From: Datisca glomerata
Taxonomy: Eukaryota; Streptophyta; Magnoliopsida; Cucurbitales; Datiscaceae
NCBI GenBank assembly: GCA_003255025.1
Contig: QANY01011336.1
Coordinates: 1,209,311-1,273,310, forward strand
Length of the DNA stretch: 64,000 nt
Direction of reading: 5' to 3'
Part shown: in pieces, positions 36,781 to 48,743 of the stretch
Layout: the number at the start of each line of letters is the position of its first letter
Numbering within the stretch: position 1 is the first letter of the stretch
Notes under the pieces: model-generated
What the model saw: the letters and a program-made list of their open reading frames with translations, nothing else
What the model was told of the DNA's origin: nothing
Databases searched by the model: none
Program-made: the position numbers and the translations under genes

Positions 36781-37210
36781 CTTTTGAGAGTAGGACTTAT
36801 GAAATGCTCCTCCCAAGGACTTACGCCCTTAGTTCCTTCTAAAAGTATGACTTATTAATTTCCCCTCCCAAGAACTTACGTCCTTAGTTCCTTCTGAGAG
36901 TAGGACTTATGAACTGCCTCTCCCAAAGGCTTGAGTCCTTAGTTCCTTCTAAGAGTAGGATTTATGAATTGCCCCTCTCAAGGATGTACGCCATTAGTTC
37001 TTTCTAAGAGTAGGACTTATGAATTTTCCATCCTAAGGACTTACGCTCTTAGTTCCTTATGAGAGTAGGACTTATGAATTGCCCCTCCCAATGACTTACA
37101 CCCTTAGTTCCTTATAAGAGTAGGACTTATGAACTGAACCTCCTAAGGTCTTACACCCTTAGTTCCTTTAGAGAGCAAGACTTAAGAATTGCCTACTCTC
37201 AAGGACTCAC
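36780..37210. repeat. 57-60-bp tandem repeat, about 7 copies
   Basis: Unit: gagtaggacttatgaattgc, then ccctcccaaggacttacg and cccttagttccttct. Successive agtaggactt starts are near 36789, 36900, 36957, 37012 and 37067. A looser family of about 180-bp blocks (ttttgatcgaaatctccaaa...) follows at 37230-38200. Confidence 0.85.
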
Positions 37211-38669
37211 GCCCTAATTTCCATAATTGTTGAAGAAGAGAGAAAGTTGACACCAAGTATTGGTCTTGTAAGCAGTCTGCACGTTATCATGCCATAAGTT
37301 TTGATCAAAATTTCCAAATTGAATTCCATGGAATTCTTCAAGAAGCTGATTTTCATATGCTTCCGATGATATACAATTCGTCATGTAATTGGCTCTCAGT
37401 CGATACAGTTTAATTAATGAATTTGTCCATTCCGTATAATATGCTTTTCGTGACTTTTGATCGAAATCTCCAAATCAAATTCTGTAAATTCTCTAAAAGT
37501 ATACTTTTGTATCTTTCTGATGAGGTAAGATTCATCGTATAGCTGGCTTCCATCAAATACAGTTTAATTTCTGAAATTGACCATTTTGCATATTCTGCTT
37601 TCTCGAACAGCCTTCACAAAAATTATCATAACTTTTGCTTGAGAGCTCCAAATCGAGTTCTGCAAAATTCTTTAAGAAGTAGATATCCATAATTTACTAA
37701 TGATATATTATTTTCTATGTAATAATATAAAAATTTATACATTTTAAAAATTAAGTTTGAGAAGCATTCATATATTTACTTTCCTGAATAGCACCAATGA
37801 GAGCTGCTATAACTTTTGATCAAGAGCTTCAAATTGATTCTCGTAAAATTCTTCACAAGGTTGATTTTCGTATATTTCCATTGATATAAGATTCATCATG
37901 TAGTTGGCCCTCAATAAATGCAGTTTAATTTATGAATTTAAGATTTTGCATAATCTATTTTCCTGAGCAGCCTCAATAAAAATCGTCATTACTTTTTCCC
38001 ATGAGCTCTAAATCAAGTTTTGCAAGATTCCTTAAACAGTAGACATCTACATCTTTCTCATGATATATTATATGCTATGTAAATATGCTTAAAAAAGTTA
38101 GATTTGAAAGACGTAATTAATTTTACTTTCCTGTACGAAGACTACCATACTTTTGATATAGAGCTCAACTTGAATTCATAAAATTCTCCATGAAGCATAC
38201 TCCCATATCTTTATAATTATGTGACACACCATTTCCACTCCTAATGTTGCTTCTGTGAAGACATTTATGTTCCCGTTGTCAGGACGTTTCCTTTCTCGTT
38301 GTTTATACATATTTTATTTTCCTCATAAAGTCCATTTGAAGGGCTATCAAGTCATAGACTTCCGTTCTAAAAATTTGAATGGCGGTCTTTATGGCTTTCC
38401 CATTCTGTAATGACAGCTTTCCAGTTCTAAAGTGGCAGCTTTCTTGACTGAAGTGAATGTGATCTTTGCTCTGAAATTTTTTATTTTCTAATGAATTTCT
38501 TTTCTGAAATCTTTTCAGATGTCTGTTATGGAATTCTAACACTCTAACTTTTTCTTTTTTTGAAGAGTTGCAGTTTCTCTGATATGAACTTCAACGTTTC
38601 CATTTTAAAGCTCTGACTTCGGCTTTTCAGAAGCTTTGATTTTAAGTTTTCTGAAACTCTGACTTCAAC

Positions 38670-39280
38670 TTTTCTGAAACTTTTTTTATTTTATGAGCTT
38701 TCTGAACTCTTTTGATATGAGATTTATGTACTCTTCTGATCTGAACTTTATGTGCTTTCCTGAATTTTATGAGTTTTTCTGGTCTGAACTTTATGAGCTT
38801 TTATGGTATGAGCTTTATGAGCTTTTATGGTCTTACTTTATGAGCTTTTCTGAATTTTCTGAGCCCTTCTAGTCTGACCTCTATGAGATTTTCTGATCTA
38901 ATTTTTCTAAGCTCTTCTGGTTTGAGCTTTATGAGCTCTTCTGGTCTAAAGGATTTATCAGCTTTTCTAAAGTTTCTGATCTCTTTTGGTCTAAGCTTTA
39001 TGAGCTTTTCTGAAATTTCTGAGCTCTTCTGGTCTGAGCTTTATGAGCATTTCTGGGTATGAGCTTCATGAATTTTTCTAGAGTTTCTGAGCTCTTCTAG
39101 TAAAAGCTGTATGAGGTTTTCTGAAGCTTCTGAGCTATTCTGATTTGAGGTTTTATGCACTTTCTGAGCTCTCTGAGCTTTTCTGATATGAGCTTTATGA
39201 GCTCTTCTAGTCGAACCTCTACGATCTTTTTCGATCTGACATTTCTAAGCTCTTCTAGTCTGAGCTTTATGAGCTCTTCT
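38670..39280. repeat. Short (about 20-25 bp) CT-rich array
   Basis: Repeats of gagcttttctg, gagctcttctggtctgagct and tttatgagc fill this part of the LARD-like element. Non-coding. Confidence 0.8.
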
Positions 39281-39604
39281 CTCTTTTTGTTTTGCTTCGG
39301 TTGCTCTTGGCCTAGCTGTCGTAGGCATAGCTTTGATCGTCCGGTAGTCTGCGGATGGCAGTTCCTGGGTTTCGCCGGCCCCTCATGGTCGTTGTTGAGT
39401 TTGCATAATTCAATTCCACAATTTATGTTAATAAAATTTTTTTAAAATAATAATTGTACAAAATAGATAAATCAATTGAATACGAATGAGTGAATTCAAT
39501 TCTTCTTCTGCTTCCGTTGTTGGAAGTGCGTTTGATTTAGTTTTGAGCATTTAAGAGAGGGATTTCTTGAGTTTTTTTCTCATCTCTTAATGACAAGCAC
39601 CAAA

Positions 39605-40185
39605 TGTAAAGGAAAAATTCACGGTCTTTGAGAATTGATCGTGAATTTCCTACATCTTAATAGAAAAATATAAAAAATAATTAAGGGAGAGAATGAGAGA
39701 ATAACACCATCATGATTTACGTGGAAACCCCTTAAAGGGAAGAAAAAACATGAGAATATTTTAATTGTATTTCATTATGCGGAAAGGACTTACATGGCTA
39801 ATGCTTGCATAGTCAAGTTGTTTTTTATGAGTGTTGAGAGTTGTTGTCTTCCCTGTTGGAGTTACATATTGCCTTCATTTATAGGCATTCAATTGATTAC
39901 ATAGAATCTGATACAGCTTATCTAATTTTATCTAAAAACATGATCAACAGAATATTTCCTAAGATCTAACTTATCAACAATAACAACCAAGTAAATCTTG
40001 ACCGTATGATCAATCAAATGGTCTTGATTAGCTTCTCTTTAGATTATCACGTCGGTAATATTTTTGTTTGATTGGTCTATTCTTCATAACCGCCTAAGTG
40101 ATCCTATGGTTCTCGCTCTATCTTCTCCTCGATGGAGTTTTCGGTCTAGATCTTGCGACGTCTCATGTGAAATTTTGCCTGTATA
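39605..40185 (-). repeat. LTR (5' copy, minus-strand orientation) of the LARD-like element
   Basis: Partner of 33514-34095. Immediately inside it (39604 downwards, minus strand) is TTTGGTGCTTGTCATTAAGA, the likely primer-binding neighbourhood, very like the sequence inside the LTR of the Gypsy element at 63.5 kb. Confidence 0.88.
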
Positions 40186-40728
40186 ATATGTCTATTGCTT
40201 TACATCTACTGTACAATTTCCCTGCATCAATCCTGTCTAATGCTGCTAGTTCTTCTACATTTTTGTCTATTAAATCTGTGAATTTCGCCATTATCCTTCC
40301 CCTCTCATGATTAATCATTGGTAGAAAGTTCAGTGATTCGAGTAATCCCACGACTTAGTTTTTAAAGTTAACGATCATGTAACTTGGAGTAGTTTTATGC
40401 GCATACTGAACTAGCAACGTCTTCTTTATCTCCTTCTGTTCTCCATGCTATCACCTCTTCTGTCCTTGGATCAATGCTCTCAAATGTTCTTCCTTTTTTT
40501 TTTAGAAAAAACCAGCAAACAACATTTTGGTCTAAATCTCAACCAATTTAGAATATTCTAAAATTAAATTAAATTGAAGAAGAGAAGCATTATTTCTCGA
40601 GAGAGAGAAAGAAAGGAGAGAGAACTTGAAAGTGAGTCAACGAATTCTCCATTGATGTACACCTTTATAAATTTCACAGTGGGTATATTGATAGCAAAAT
40701 CAGAACCTCCATTACAATGAGTTCCCAT

Positions 40729-41452
40729 CTTTCTTTCTCTCTCCTCTTTCTCTCTCTAAGATAGAGAAATGGTGTATATACTTCCACCATTCACCATTGC
40801 TACAAGCTATATATATATATATATATATAAAGTTCTATGTAAAACAAAAGGGTATGTGTTATAGCAATTCCAGAAGTTTGTATAAAAATAAAGGGGATAA
40901 GACAATTACAGTATGCAAAATATCCAGAGATTCCTGACCCACTAGGTGTCTTTGGATCCCTCTCCAATGCTGGAATTTTTTTTACAGCATTGATGTTAAG
41001 ATTAATCTGGTCGTTGGACTTGACCAGGTTAATCCCAACCTTGGATTCATTAAGGAATGGGTTATTGGTTCAATAGATAACCCACTCCCATATGCTTCTC
41101 CTAGCACCCCCTTCTCCTCCTATTTCTCTCATTCACTTCAAATTTAGGGCACACGAACATCATCTAGATTGAAGGCTTTAGCTCCGTCACTTTTGGGGCT
41201 AACCCGTCGGCAACACCTCCCACAGTCTCCACCTCTGCACCGTCAACTCCCCCTCTGATGAGCTCTCTGCCCCTCCACCATCCTTTTCTGCTTTTTAATC
41301 GTTTCATTACTAACACCCACAGTTTGTCTTGAAGTTTCGTGGTCTTTTCCCTGAAAATTTTGGAAGAAAGTAAGTAAATGAGTATATCTTTATTTGGATT
41401 GAATAGGGTTTTGTAGCTAATCTGTTCTTGTGTATTTGATTGGCTTTATATG
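40729..41452. other. Upstream region of the ALDH pseudogene
   Basis: CT-rich leader just upstream of the pseudogene ATG, then a (TA)n tract at about 40808-40829 and DNA without recognised features. Core promoter elements could not be assigned with confidence. Confidence 0.4.
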
Positions 41453-42015
41453 TGTTTAGGTGTGGATTTTGAACCGGATCAGGACATGAATGTAGATTCG
41501 TCTAGTCATCAGAAAAGCCTTGGGAACGTGGAGGTCTAAGGAGGAAAGGATGAACATCCTTAGCGGCCTAGAGTGTTACAACTTCTGGCAAATGCACCTC
41601 CTTGGGGTTGCTAAGGAGAGTGAGAGATGGAGAGAGACCCCCCAAATGTGTGTGTGAAAAGTAAAAAAAATATCCCCCCTCAATAGGAGTGTTAAGTCTT
41701 TATATAGAAAGTTGGGGATAAACTCTAATTTTATGATGGCCAATCAATGATTGTCAAGTGTATGTAAGGCCAACGTATATGAAGCTACCACGTGTCTCTA
41801 TGTTCATCCTCAATGAGAAGACGACGCATCTAAAATCTACTGAGGAGGTCGTGGCCGCGGACGACACAATGAACCACATCATAAACCCACCAAGTCGTAT
41901 GCCTCCAATTCATTCCCAATGTAGTAAGGGTCTATCCAAGTCTTGTCACTTGACTTTATGATTGTAGATAAATAATCATAGGGGTCCAATCAAGGCTGGT
42001 GGACCCATTGGGTAT
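41453..42015 (-). repeat. LTR-like direct repeat, left copy
   Basis: Collinear with 48744-49307. Homology stops at ggtat on both copies. Outer ends do not show a clean TG...CA pair, so exact LTR boundaries remain uncertain. Confidence 0.75.
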
Positions 42016-43050
42016 GTCCAGGATGGAAAATTCATGTATAAACATTAGCCACCGAATTGTGATCTTACTTGATGAGCCACTGAATTGTGAGATGTTCAAC
42101 TGTGATGACGAATGTTTATTCACTGAATCAATCATACAAGGTTATCTTTGTTATTGTAGCCCCTAGTTGGATGTGATGATATACCAATCTCTTTCATTTA
42201 GCCTTCAGTAAAGGTTACAAGAAGTAGTTGGATAGATAAGTCTTTTTCAATAAGTAATATGATTGTGTCGGCATTCATGAAAGGATGACTAGCTGAAACG
42301 ACACACACACTCACACACTAGCAATACATAACCTTAAGTTTCAATGTAAGCATGAGCGAATATACATAGTAGTATATGTAGCATATGCATGTTCATAATG
42401 TGTGTCCAAATACCAAAGTATCATGACAAATGGATAGAGTCATGCAACATTTTCTAGTCACATTATTCTCGTATATGATAAATACAGTTCAATGATGTAT
42501 TCCTAATCATTTCAAGAGACAATTCATTAAAATCATGAGCAAACGTACCACCACTTTCTGATATTGAGATAACTGACCAGAGCAAAGTTCATCAAGAAAT
42601 GGCCTGGCGGCAAATGCACATGTTGTACTGCCGTCCGCAGACGATTCGACCTGCGAAAGTGCACACGCATATGAACCTACATGATGCTGCCTAAGAAGGC
42701 GCACACATGTACCAAAAATATAATCAAGTTGCCTAAAGAGCCGCATGCATATTGGACTATCCGTGTGGTCATGCTTAAAAGGTTATATACCCATCCCTAC
42801 TTCAAACTTTATCATGCATCCATTTATATTTTGAATTTTCATAAGACATGCTCATTCTTTCCTGCTTCGAACCATTATCACACATCCTTACTTTGCACAT
42901 ACGTCGCTCTTACATACAACTTTTTACATGAGCATATTCATAATAAATCTCTAAGTTAGATTTAATTCACGTGACAATGGTCATATTCTATGGTAACGAG
43001 TGAAATAAGCAGTTAAAACACATTATGGCGGCCAAGTTCTATTTTGAAGG
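42016..43050. other. Unique non-coding interior of the composite element
   Basis: No protein similarity recognised; includes a short (CA)n stretch near 42302. The small ORFs here have no recognisable motif. Confidence 0.4.
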
Positions 43051-43059
43051 GATTTGCAA

Positions 43060-44150
43060 CAGCGGCTAAATTTCGCCCAACTACCTTTATTGAAATGTTT
43101 CTATTTCATTTCATGAACAAACTTTACTGAATGTCTTAAATGCATCCGAGGGTCCCACTCTGCTAAAACGTCTCAAACGCGTTCCAGGAACAAGCTTCGC
43201 TGAAACGTCTTAAGTTCATTTCAGGAACAAACTTCGTTGAAACGTCTTAAATGCGTTCCAGGAACCATTTCTGTTGAGACGTCTTAAACACGCTTCAGGA
43301 ACAATCTTTGCTAAAACATCTTAAATGCATTCCAGGAACAACTTTCACTGAAACATCTTAAAAGAGTTCCAAGATCAATCTTTACTGAAACATCTTCAAT
43401 GCGTTCTAGGAACTAACTTCGCTGGAACATCTTACACGCATTTCAGGAACGAACTTCGCCGAAATGTATTAAATGCGTTTCAAGAACTAACTTCGCTGAA
43501 ACGTCTTAAACATGTTCCAGGAACTAACTTTGCTGAAATGTCTTAAATGCATTACAAGAGCCAACATTGTTGAAACCTCTTAAATTCATTCCAGGAGCAA
43601 TCTTTGTCAAAACGTCTTAAATGCGTTACAGGTGCCAACTTTACTGAAATGACTTAAATGCATTCCATGTGCAATATTTGTTAAAACGTCTTAAGTGCGT
43701 TCTAGGAACTAATTTCGCTGAAACGTCTTACACGTATTTCAGGAACAAACTTCGCCAAAATGTCTTAAACGCGTTCCAGGAACTAACTTCGCTGAAACGT
43801 CTTAAACGCGTTCCAGGAACTAATTTTGCTGAAACATCTTAAATGCATTCTAGGAGACAACTTTGCTGAAATATTTTAAATGCATTGCAGGAGCAATCTT
43901 TATTGAAACGTCTCAAATGCGTTCCAGGAACTAACTTCGCTGAAACGTCTTAAATGCGCTCCAGGAGCTAACTTCGCTGAAACGTCTTACATGCATTTTA
44001 GGAACAAACTTCACTAAAACATCTTAAACGCGTTCCAAGAACTAACTTCGCTGAAACATCTTAAATGCGTTCTAGGAACTAACTTTGCCGACACGTCTTA
44101 AATGCATTCTAGGAGCCAACTTTGCGGTAACATCTTAAATGCGCTCATAG
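43060..44150. repeat. 37-bp tandem array, about 29 copies
   Basis: Unit: gctgaaacgtcttaaatgcg then ttccaggaactaacttc (37 bp). Copies are diverged by point changes but length is well kept over 1.1 kb. It has satellite-like form inside the LTR-bounded element. No ORF is conserved across units. Confidence 0.93.
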
Positions 44151-44209
44151 ATAACTAACCCATTATAAGTTTTTGGGTTATTTTGATAACTACAAAAGTC
44201 GAAATAAAG

Positions 44210-44560
44210 ATTACGATGTTAAACGTCTTTCAATTCTAAGTCACCCCTCGTGATAAGTTTCTCATTATCTCGAGTGCGGTTAATGGCTAATTTTTCTTTT
44301 CAACGATCCTAAGCTACCTATAATAGGTACACTTAGCAGTGATTTTTCCTCAACAGTCCTAAGTCACCCCTCTTGGTAATTTTATCGTCACCTCGGGTGT
44401 ACTTAGCGGTGATTTTTACTCAACAGTCCTAAGTCACCCATTGTGGTAATTTTGTCGTTACGTCGGGTGCACTTAGCGATGATTTTTGCTCAACAATCCT
44501 AAGTCACTCCTCGTGGTAATTTTGTCGTTACTTCAGGTTCATTTAGCGATGAATCATTGA
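44210..44560. repeat. About 70-bp tandem array, 4-5 copies
   Basis: Unit contains ttagcggtgatttttactca, acagtcctaagtcaccc and gtggtaattttgtcgttac. Directly follows the 37-bp array. A looser AT-rich repeat with gataaat and ccatgat motifs occupies about 45110-45480. Confidence 0.88.
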
Positions 44561-45589
44561 CCTGCCTATTAAGGTGATTTTATTATCACCGAGACAGTAA
44601 TCGACTTGGAATACTCTACTTGAGGCACTAGACATGGTTATTTCTTGTTACCATGGTAATGCATAACGAACATAAAAAATATTTCCACTGTGTGGTATTA
44701 CTGACACACTTAGAGGAGGTTAGAAGCCCTTTTCACAATGATGATGTAATAATGGACGATAAAATTCTCATAAAAAATAAATCCTTATCTTGTTGTCTCG
44801 ATTATTAGTCAGAAGGAGAATCTCCCATTAAAATAGAAAATTGGTTGTGAGAGTAGATCTTCCAAACAGAAACGATAGCATAGAATACATTACATGGAAT
44901 ATATATAAATATATATATTGATATATTCCTTTCTTTTTGAAGCTTAAAGAAATATGCCATTTTCTCTTCCATGACTAAATTCAATAATGGCGTAGAGACT
45001 ATAAGTCAATATAGAATAGCAAGTATATATCTAGAATCCCTCATATGCATACTAGAGCCCCCTTTAGGCGTGATTCGAATTCATGTGGTAGAGATCACGA
45101 GACAGGATAAATAATAAACAATTCCATAAATACTTACAATAATTGAGTTGATAAATTCATGAATACCATGATAGGTCAGATGATAAATATAGTAATCCCC
45201 TTAAGATGAATCAGATAACATATAATCAGTTAAGAAACCCGCATAATAAGTTGATTGATAAATCTAAAAATCCATAATAAGTCAGTGGATAATTTGGATA
45301 TCTCCATGATGATCCCGATAATAAGTCCATAAATCTCCATGATAAATTGATTAATAAACCAAGAAATCATCATGGAGAGTTGACAAATAAAATGAATTAA
45401 TCCATAAATTCCATAAGCGCTTGATGAGCAAATCAATAAATTCTCGTAATTTGTTGGTAAATAAATCTCGAGATCCTGATGAGTAGGGAAAAGATATGTT
45501 CACGATGATAGAGAGTGTATGGACGTGACAAGTGCCAATCTCTTGATGTAAATGTCAACTCCAATAAAATTTAAACACATATATGGAAT

Positions 45590-47480
45590 AAAATGTGTTA
45601 ATGAAAGATGCGAACATGACAGTATTAAAGTACCGGAGGAGGTTCAAGCTAAAGCGTATTTTTTAATTAGAGATTCAAGTTCTAGTTCTAGTAAGAAAAG
45701 AAAAAAATGATTCGGTTAATGAAAGTAATGAAGGATCGAACGCTTGTTCTTTGGGTCTATCTAATTAGACTCAAACCACAATCCCAGAATTCTCTGTTAA
45801 AAAATAGAGGAGCAATGTTGACGAAAAAATTGCTCAGTTTTTCATCATGAACATCATAGCATTTAATGTTATTCAGTCCAAGTCATTTCTTGACATGAGT
45901 AAAGCTTTAGGTGATTTTGGTTGTAGTTATATTGTACCTAGTTATTCAACACTTCGTACTAAGTTAGTACCTGAGGCAAGAACAGATGTTGAGACTTATG
46001 TTGCATGTGTAAAACAATCATGGACTAGTACAAGTTGTACTATTATGTCAGATTCTTGGACAGATATAAGAAGGCGGTCATGGGTTAATGTTATCGCTAG
46101 CTCACCGTTAGGTGCTATTTTTTTAGATCGTTTGAATGTTCACAAGAGAGATTGACTGGTGAATATCTTTATAACATTCTTTCTTTCGTCATCGATGAAA
46201 TTGGCTATGATCATGTTGTGCAAATAGTTACTGATAATGTCTCAAATTATGAGTTTGCTGGTTGCATGTTGATGGGAAAATATCCTCGATGATACAGGAC
46301 TAAATGTGCAGCTCGTGGTATTAATTTGTTATTGAAAGATCATTATAATCAAATTGAATGGGTCAAAAGTGTGATTGATGATGCGAAAAAATAGTAGATT
46401 ACATGTATAAGCATCATATGCTATCGCAATTGATGAGGAAATATACTGATGATAGGGAGTTAAAATTTTTGTGTAAGATTAGATTTGCTTCGAACTTTTT
46501 GATGCTTCAATCGATAATTGATCGTGAAAATAATTTGAGAATTTTGGTTGCATCTTCTGAATGGAGGGGTTTGGATTTTACTAAGACTGCACATGCTAAG
46601 TTAGTGGCTTCAATAATTCAGAATGAGTCTTTCTGGGTAGATGCGAAAGATTATGTGAATGTTGTCGAGCCTCTAGTGAGAGTTTTTCGATTAGTAGATG
46701 GTGAGGGATCTACAACGTGATATTTATATGATGCTATGGAGAGGGTACAAGAAGCGTTTGATCAATATTGTGTAAAAGATCCTTCTCGTTATTCTCTTAT
46801 GATGAAAATATTTGAGCAGAGAAGAGAGAAGAACATTCTTCATAAGGTACATGCTACTATTGCACTTCTTAATCCAGCTTATATGGTTAGTGAGAAGTAC
46901 AAAGAAGACAACATTGACATTAGAGAAGGGGTTGAATTGTTCAACAATTGGCTTCTTTAGATGAAAGAGATCAGCTGGTAACTGAACTAGTTAAATATCA
47001 TTTAAAGTTTCCGCCTTTATTCAATTGTACAGCCACTGCTATGATAAACACTAGTCATCCTCGTAAGTGTTTCTTCATTTTGAATTAGATTTTCATATGT
47101 TTTATGTTGATTTCATTCCTAATGTAAATAGTTGTATTTATAGGTATTTGCTGGCAGCTTAATGGTTCAACATTCCCTGTATTACAAAAGATTGCAACTA
47201 GAATTTTGAGTCAACTGTGTAACTCGTCAGCTTGTGAAAGAAATTGAAGTGCATGAGAAGCAGCCCAAACGAAAAAGAGAAATAGATTGGCACGACAATG
47301 TTGGATGATTTGGTGTACGTAAGAATGAACTCTTTGGTGATGACAATGTATAAGGATCGTGAAGTGCTTGATATGACGCCTATTGATCTTTCTAAGATCA
47401 ATCCATTTGCTGAAGAAGGATTTGAAGAAGATTCAGAATGTTTTTTTAAGAAGAACCATTTGCCTGTGTAGCTGGTCTGA
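45590..47480 (+). pseudogene. hAT-superfamily transposase relic (DUF659 type)
   Basis: Plus-strand frames with stops: a BED-finger-adjacent piece near 45620 (KVPEEVQAKAYFLI), the DUF659 core 45847-46155 (SWTSTSCTIMSDSWTDIRRR), middle parts 46403-46720 and 46736-46960 (YMYKHHMLSQLMRKYTDDRE; ALLNPAYMVS), and the C-terminal dimerisation motif (FPVLQKIATRILSQLCNSSA, then CERN) at about 47176-47250. At least four disruptions. TIRs were not located. Nested inside the LTR-bounded element. Confidence 0.85.
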
Positions 47481-47499
47481 GTTACTTTGTACCCCAAAC

Positions 47500-48743
47500 G
47501 AATCTTATTTTGATGAAATTTTACTACCCGACGATCTCATTATTTGATAATTTTTATTAATTCAATTAGTTTTTATGGATTGAATATTTTGGATAAATGA
47601 CTATATTTTGTATGAATAGAATACTATTAATTGATCAATATATTTTGGTTTATGAAAATGTTTAAGTAATTTGTAGAATGATATTTTTTGTCATATTCAT
47701 AATATATTGTTATATTAATATTTATTTATAAATTTTAAAATCGTATTTTTAGTATCGAATTTTGAAAAGAAAACATATGATACTTGTTTAAAATCCGTAT
47801 CTGAATTTTTACGTATCACGTATTATTGACCGAATTTTAATCAAATGTTTGACCGTTACATTCTCAAATTATACATACCGAATAATACTCCATATTTTTA
47901 CCATCCCCAGATTACCTAACTATTGTTGGAGCTTGAGGCCTTCAACTTAAAAAATAATAATTTCTTTTAGGTCTCATTACCAATACCATGACTTGCCGCC
48001 GCTCTCTCTCTTTCTTCACAAAACCTAACTTCTTCATCACATTTGAACTTTTTTAGATCTCTGCACACAAAGCACCGGGACGAAGTCGACTGAAAAAATC
48101 GTTTGATGAAGGAGACTGAGATATCCATTGATGAATGCAGAAATGAAGAAAATCGATGAAGCGATCAGACGGAGGCGGTGTGATGACTGTGGAGTCCTCA
48201 TCGATAAATATTCTCAATTCTCTTATTGTATTCATCGTCCATCTTTTTTTGTTTTATCATTTTTATTTAATTCTGAAGGTTTGCCATCCCTGTATGGGGT
48301 GAAACCGCTAGTTTTTTAGATTTATTGTAAAATTTTCTATTCCCCTCTTCTTCTTCATCACAAGACAATAGGAGAAAATTTTCTCGATTCCATCAAATTT
48401 CCCATTTCCCCCAAGTAACCGAAAGAACTAAAGACAGATTTCTACTGTGAGTCATTTCACCATTTCATTTAGTCCACAATTATATTTGGTTTAGGACGAG
48501 AAAAATCGTGATAGATTCTTTTAATTTAATGACCACCAATTAGTAAAGTGGAATGGCGTCAATTTTTTTATGAAAGAAATTGCGGGCCCTATATAAAAGA
48601 AATTTCAACACACATTCATAATAATAAATGCTTTAGAACATTTTTTAGAAAACTTGCCTGTGGGGGAGGAATGAGGCACACAACCTATCACATTCAACCA
48701 TGAAAACTTCCCTTGACAAACGACTCCCCAACGGAGTCGTCAT
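47500..48743. other. AT-rich DNA between the hAT relic and the right LTR-like repeat
   Basis: No gene recognised. The small opposed ORFs near 48053-48319 have no family features. Probably hAT 3' flank and element leader. Confidence 0.4.

Larger units (their letters stand above)
33514..40185 (-). mobile_element. Non-coding LTR retrotransposon (LARD-like) in ALDH exon 2
   Basis: LTRs 33514-34095 and 39605-40185 (about 582 bp) begin TGTAAAGG; the left ends TGTACA and the right TGTATA. Flanks gtatg (33509-33513) and atatg (40186-40190) are a 4/5 target duplication. Minus orientation is indicated by a TATA-like box (CCTATAAATAAAGG) in the LTR, the TTTGGTGC-type sequence next to the right LTR (39604-39580) and a purine-rich tract (ATGGAGG) next to the left one. 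The 5.5-kb interior encodes no retrotransposon protein and is mostly tandem repeats, so mobility would need proteins from a relative. Confidence 0.9.
24068..40728 (-). pseudogene. ALDH2C4: ALDH2C4/REF1-type aldehyde dehydrogenase, interrupted pseudogene
   Basis: Exon remnants on the minus strand: exon 1 40728-40626 (starts MGTHCNGG, continues INGEFVDSLS); exon 2 about 40492-40186 and, beyond an inserted LTR element, 33513-33246 ([20 protein letters not shown], then VKPAEQT); exon 3 32210-32121 ([20 protein letters not shown]); exon 4 31889-31065 (STGSTEAGREI, later [14 protein letters not shown]), split by a MITE; exon 5 30953-30892 (DEIFGPVLALMK); exon 6 29785-29755 and 24283-24068, split by Copia. 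The intact enzyme would be a cytosolic NAD-dependent tetramer; ALDH2C4 in Arabidopsis oxidises sinapaldehyde and coniferaldehyde. Here a stop and frameshift in exon 2, two destroyed splice sites, loss of the catalytic-Cys segment and loss of the C-terminus exclude function. Confidence 0.92.

Noticed and set aside
34137..39445. Several 70-100-codon ORFs in the LARD element as genes
   Set aside because: They are open frames generated by tandem repeats on both strands and have no conserved domain.
42507..42746. 79-codon minus-strand ORF
   Set aside because: No recognisable family, non-repetitive but short, and within the interior of a decayed element.
43060..44560. CRISPR array
   Set aside because: Units are contiguous with no unique spacers, in plant DNA; these are minisatellites.
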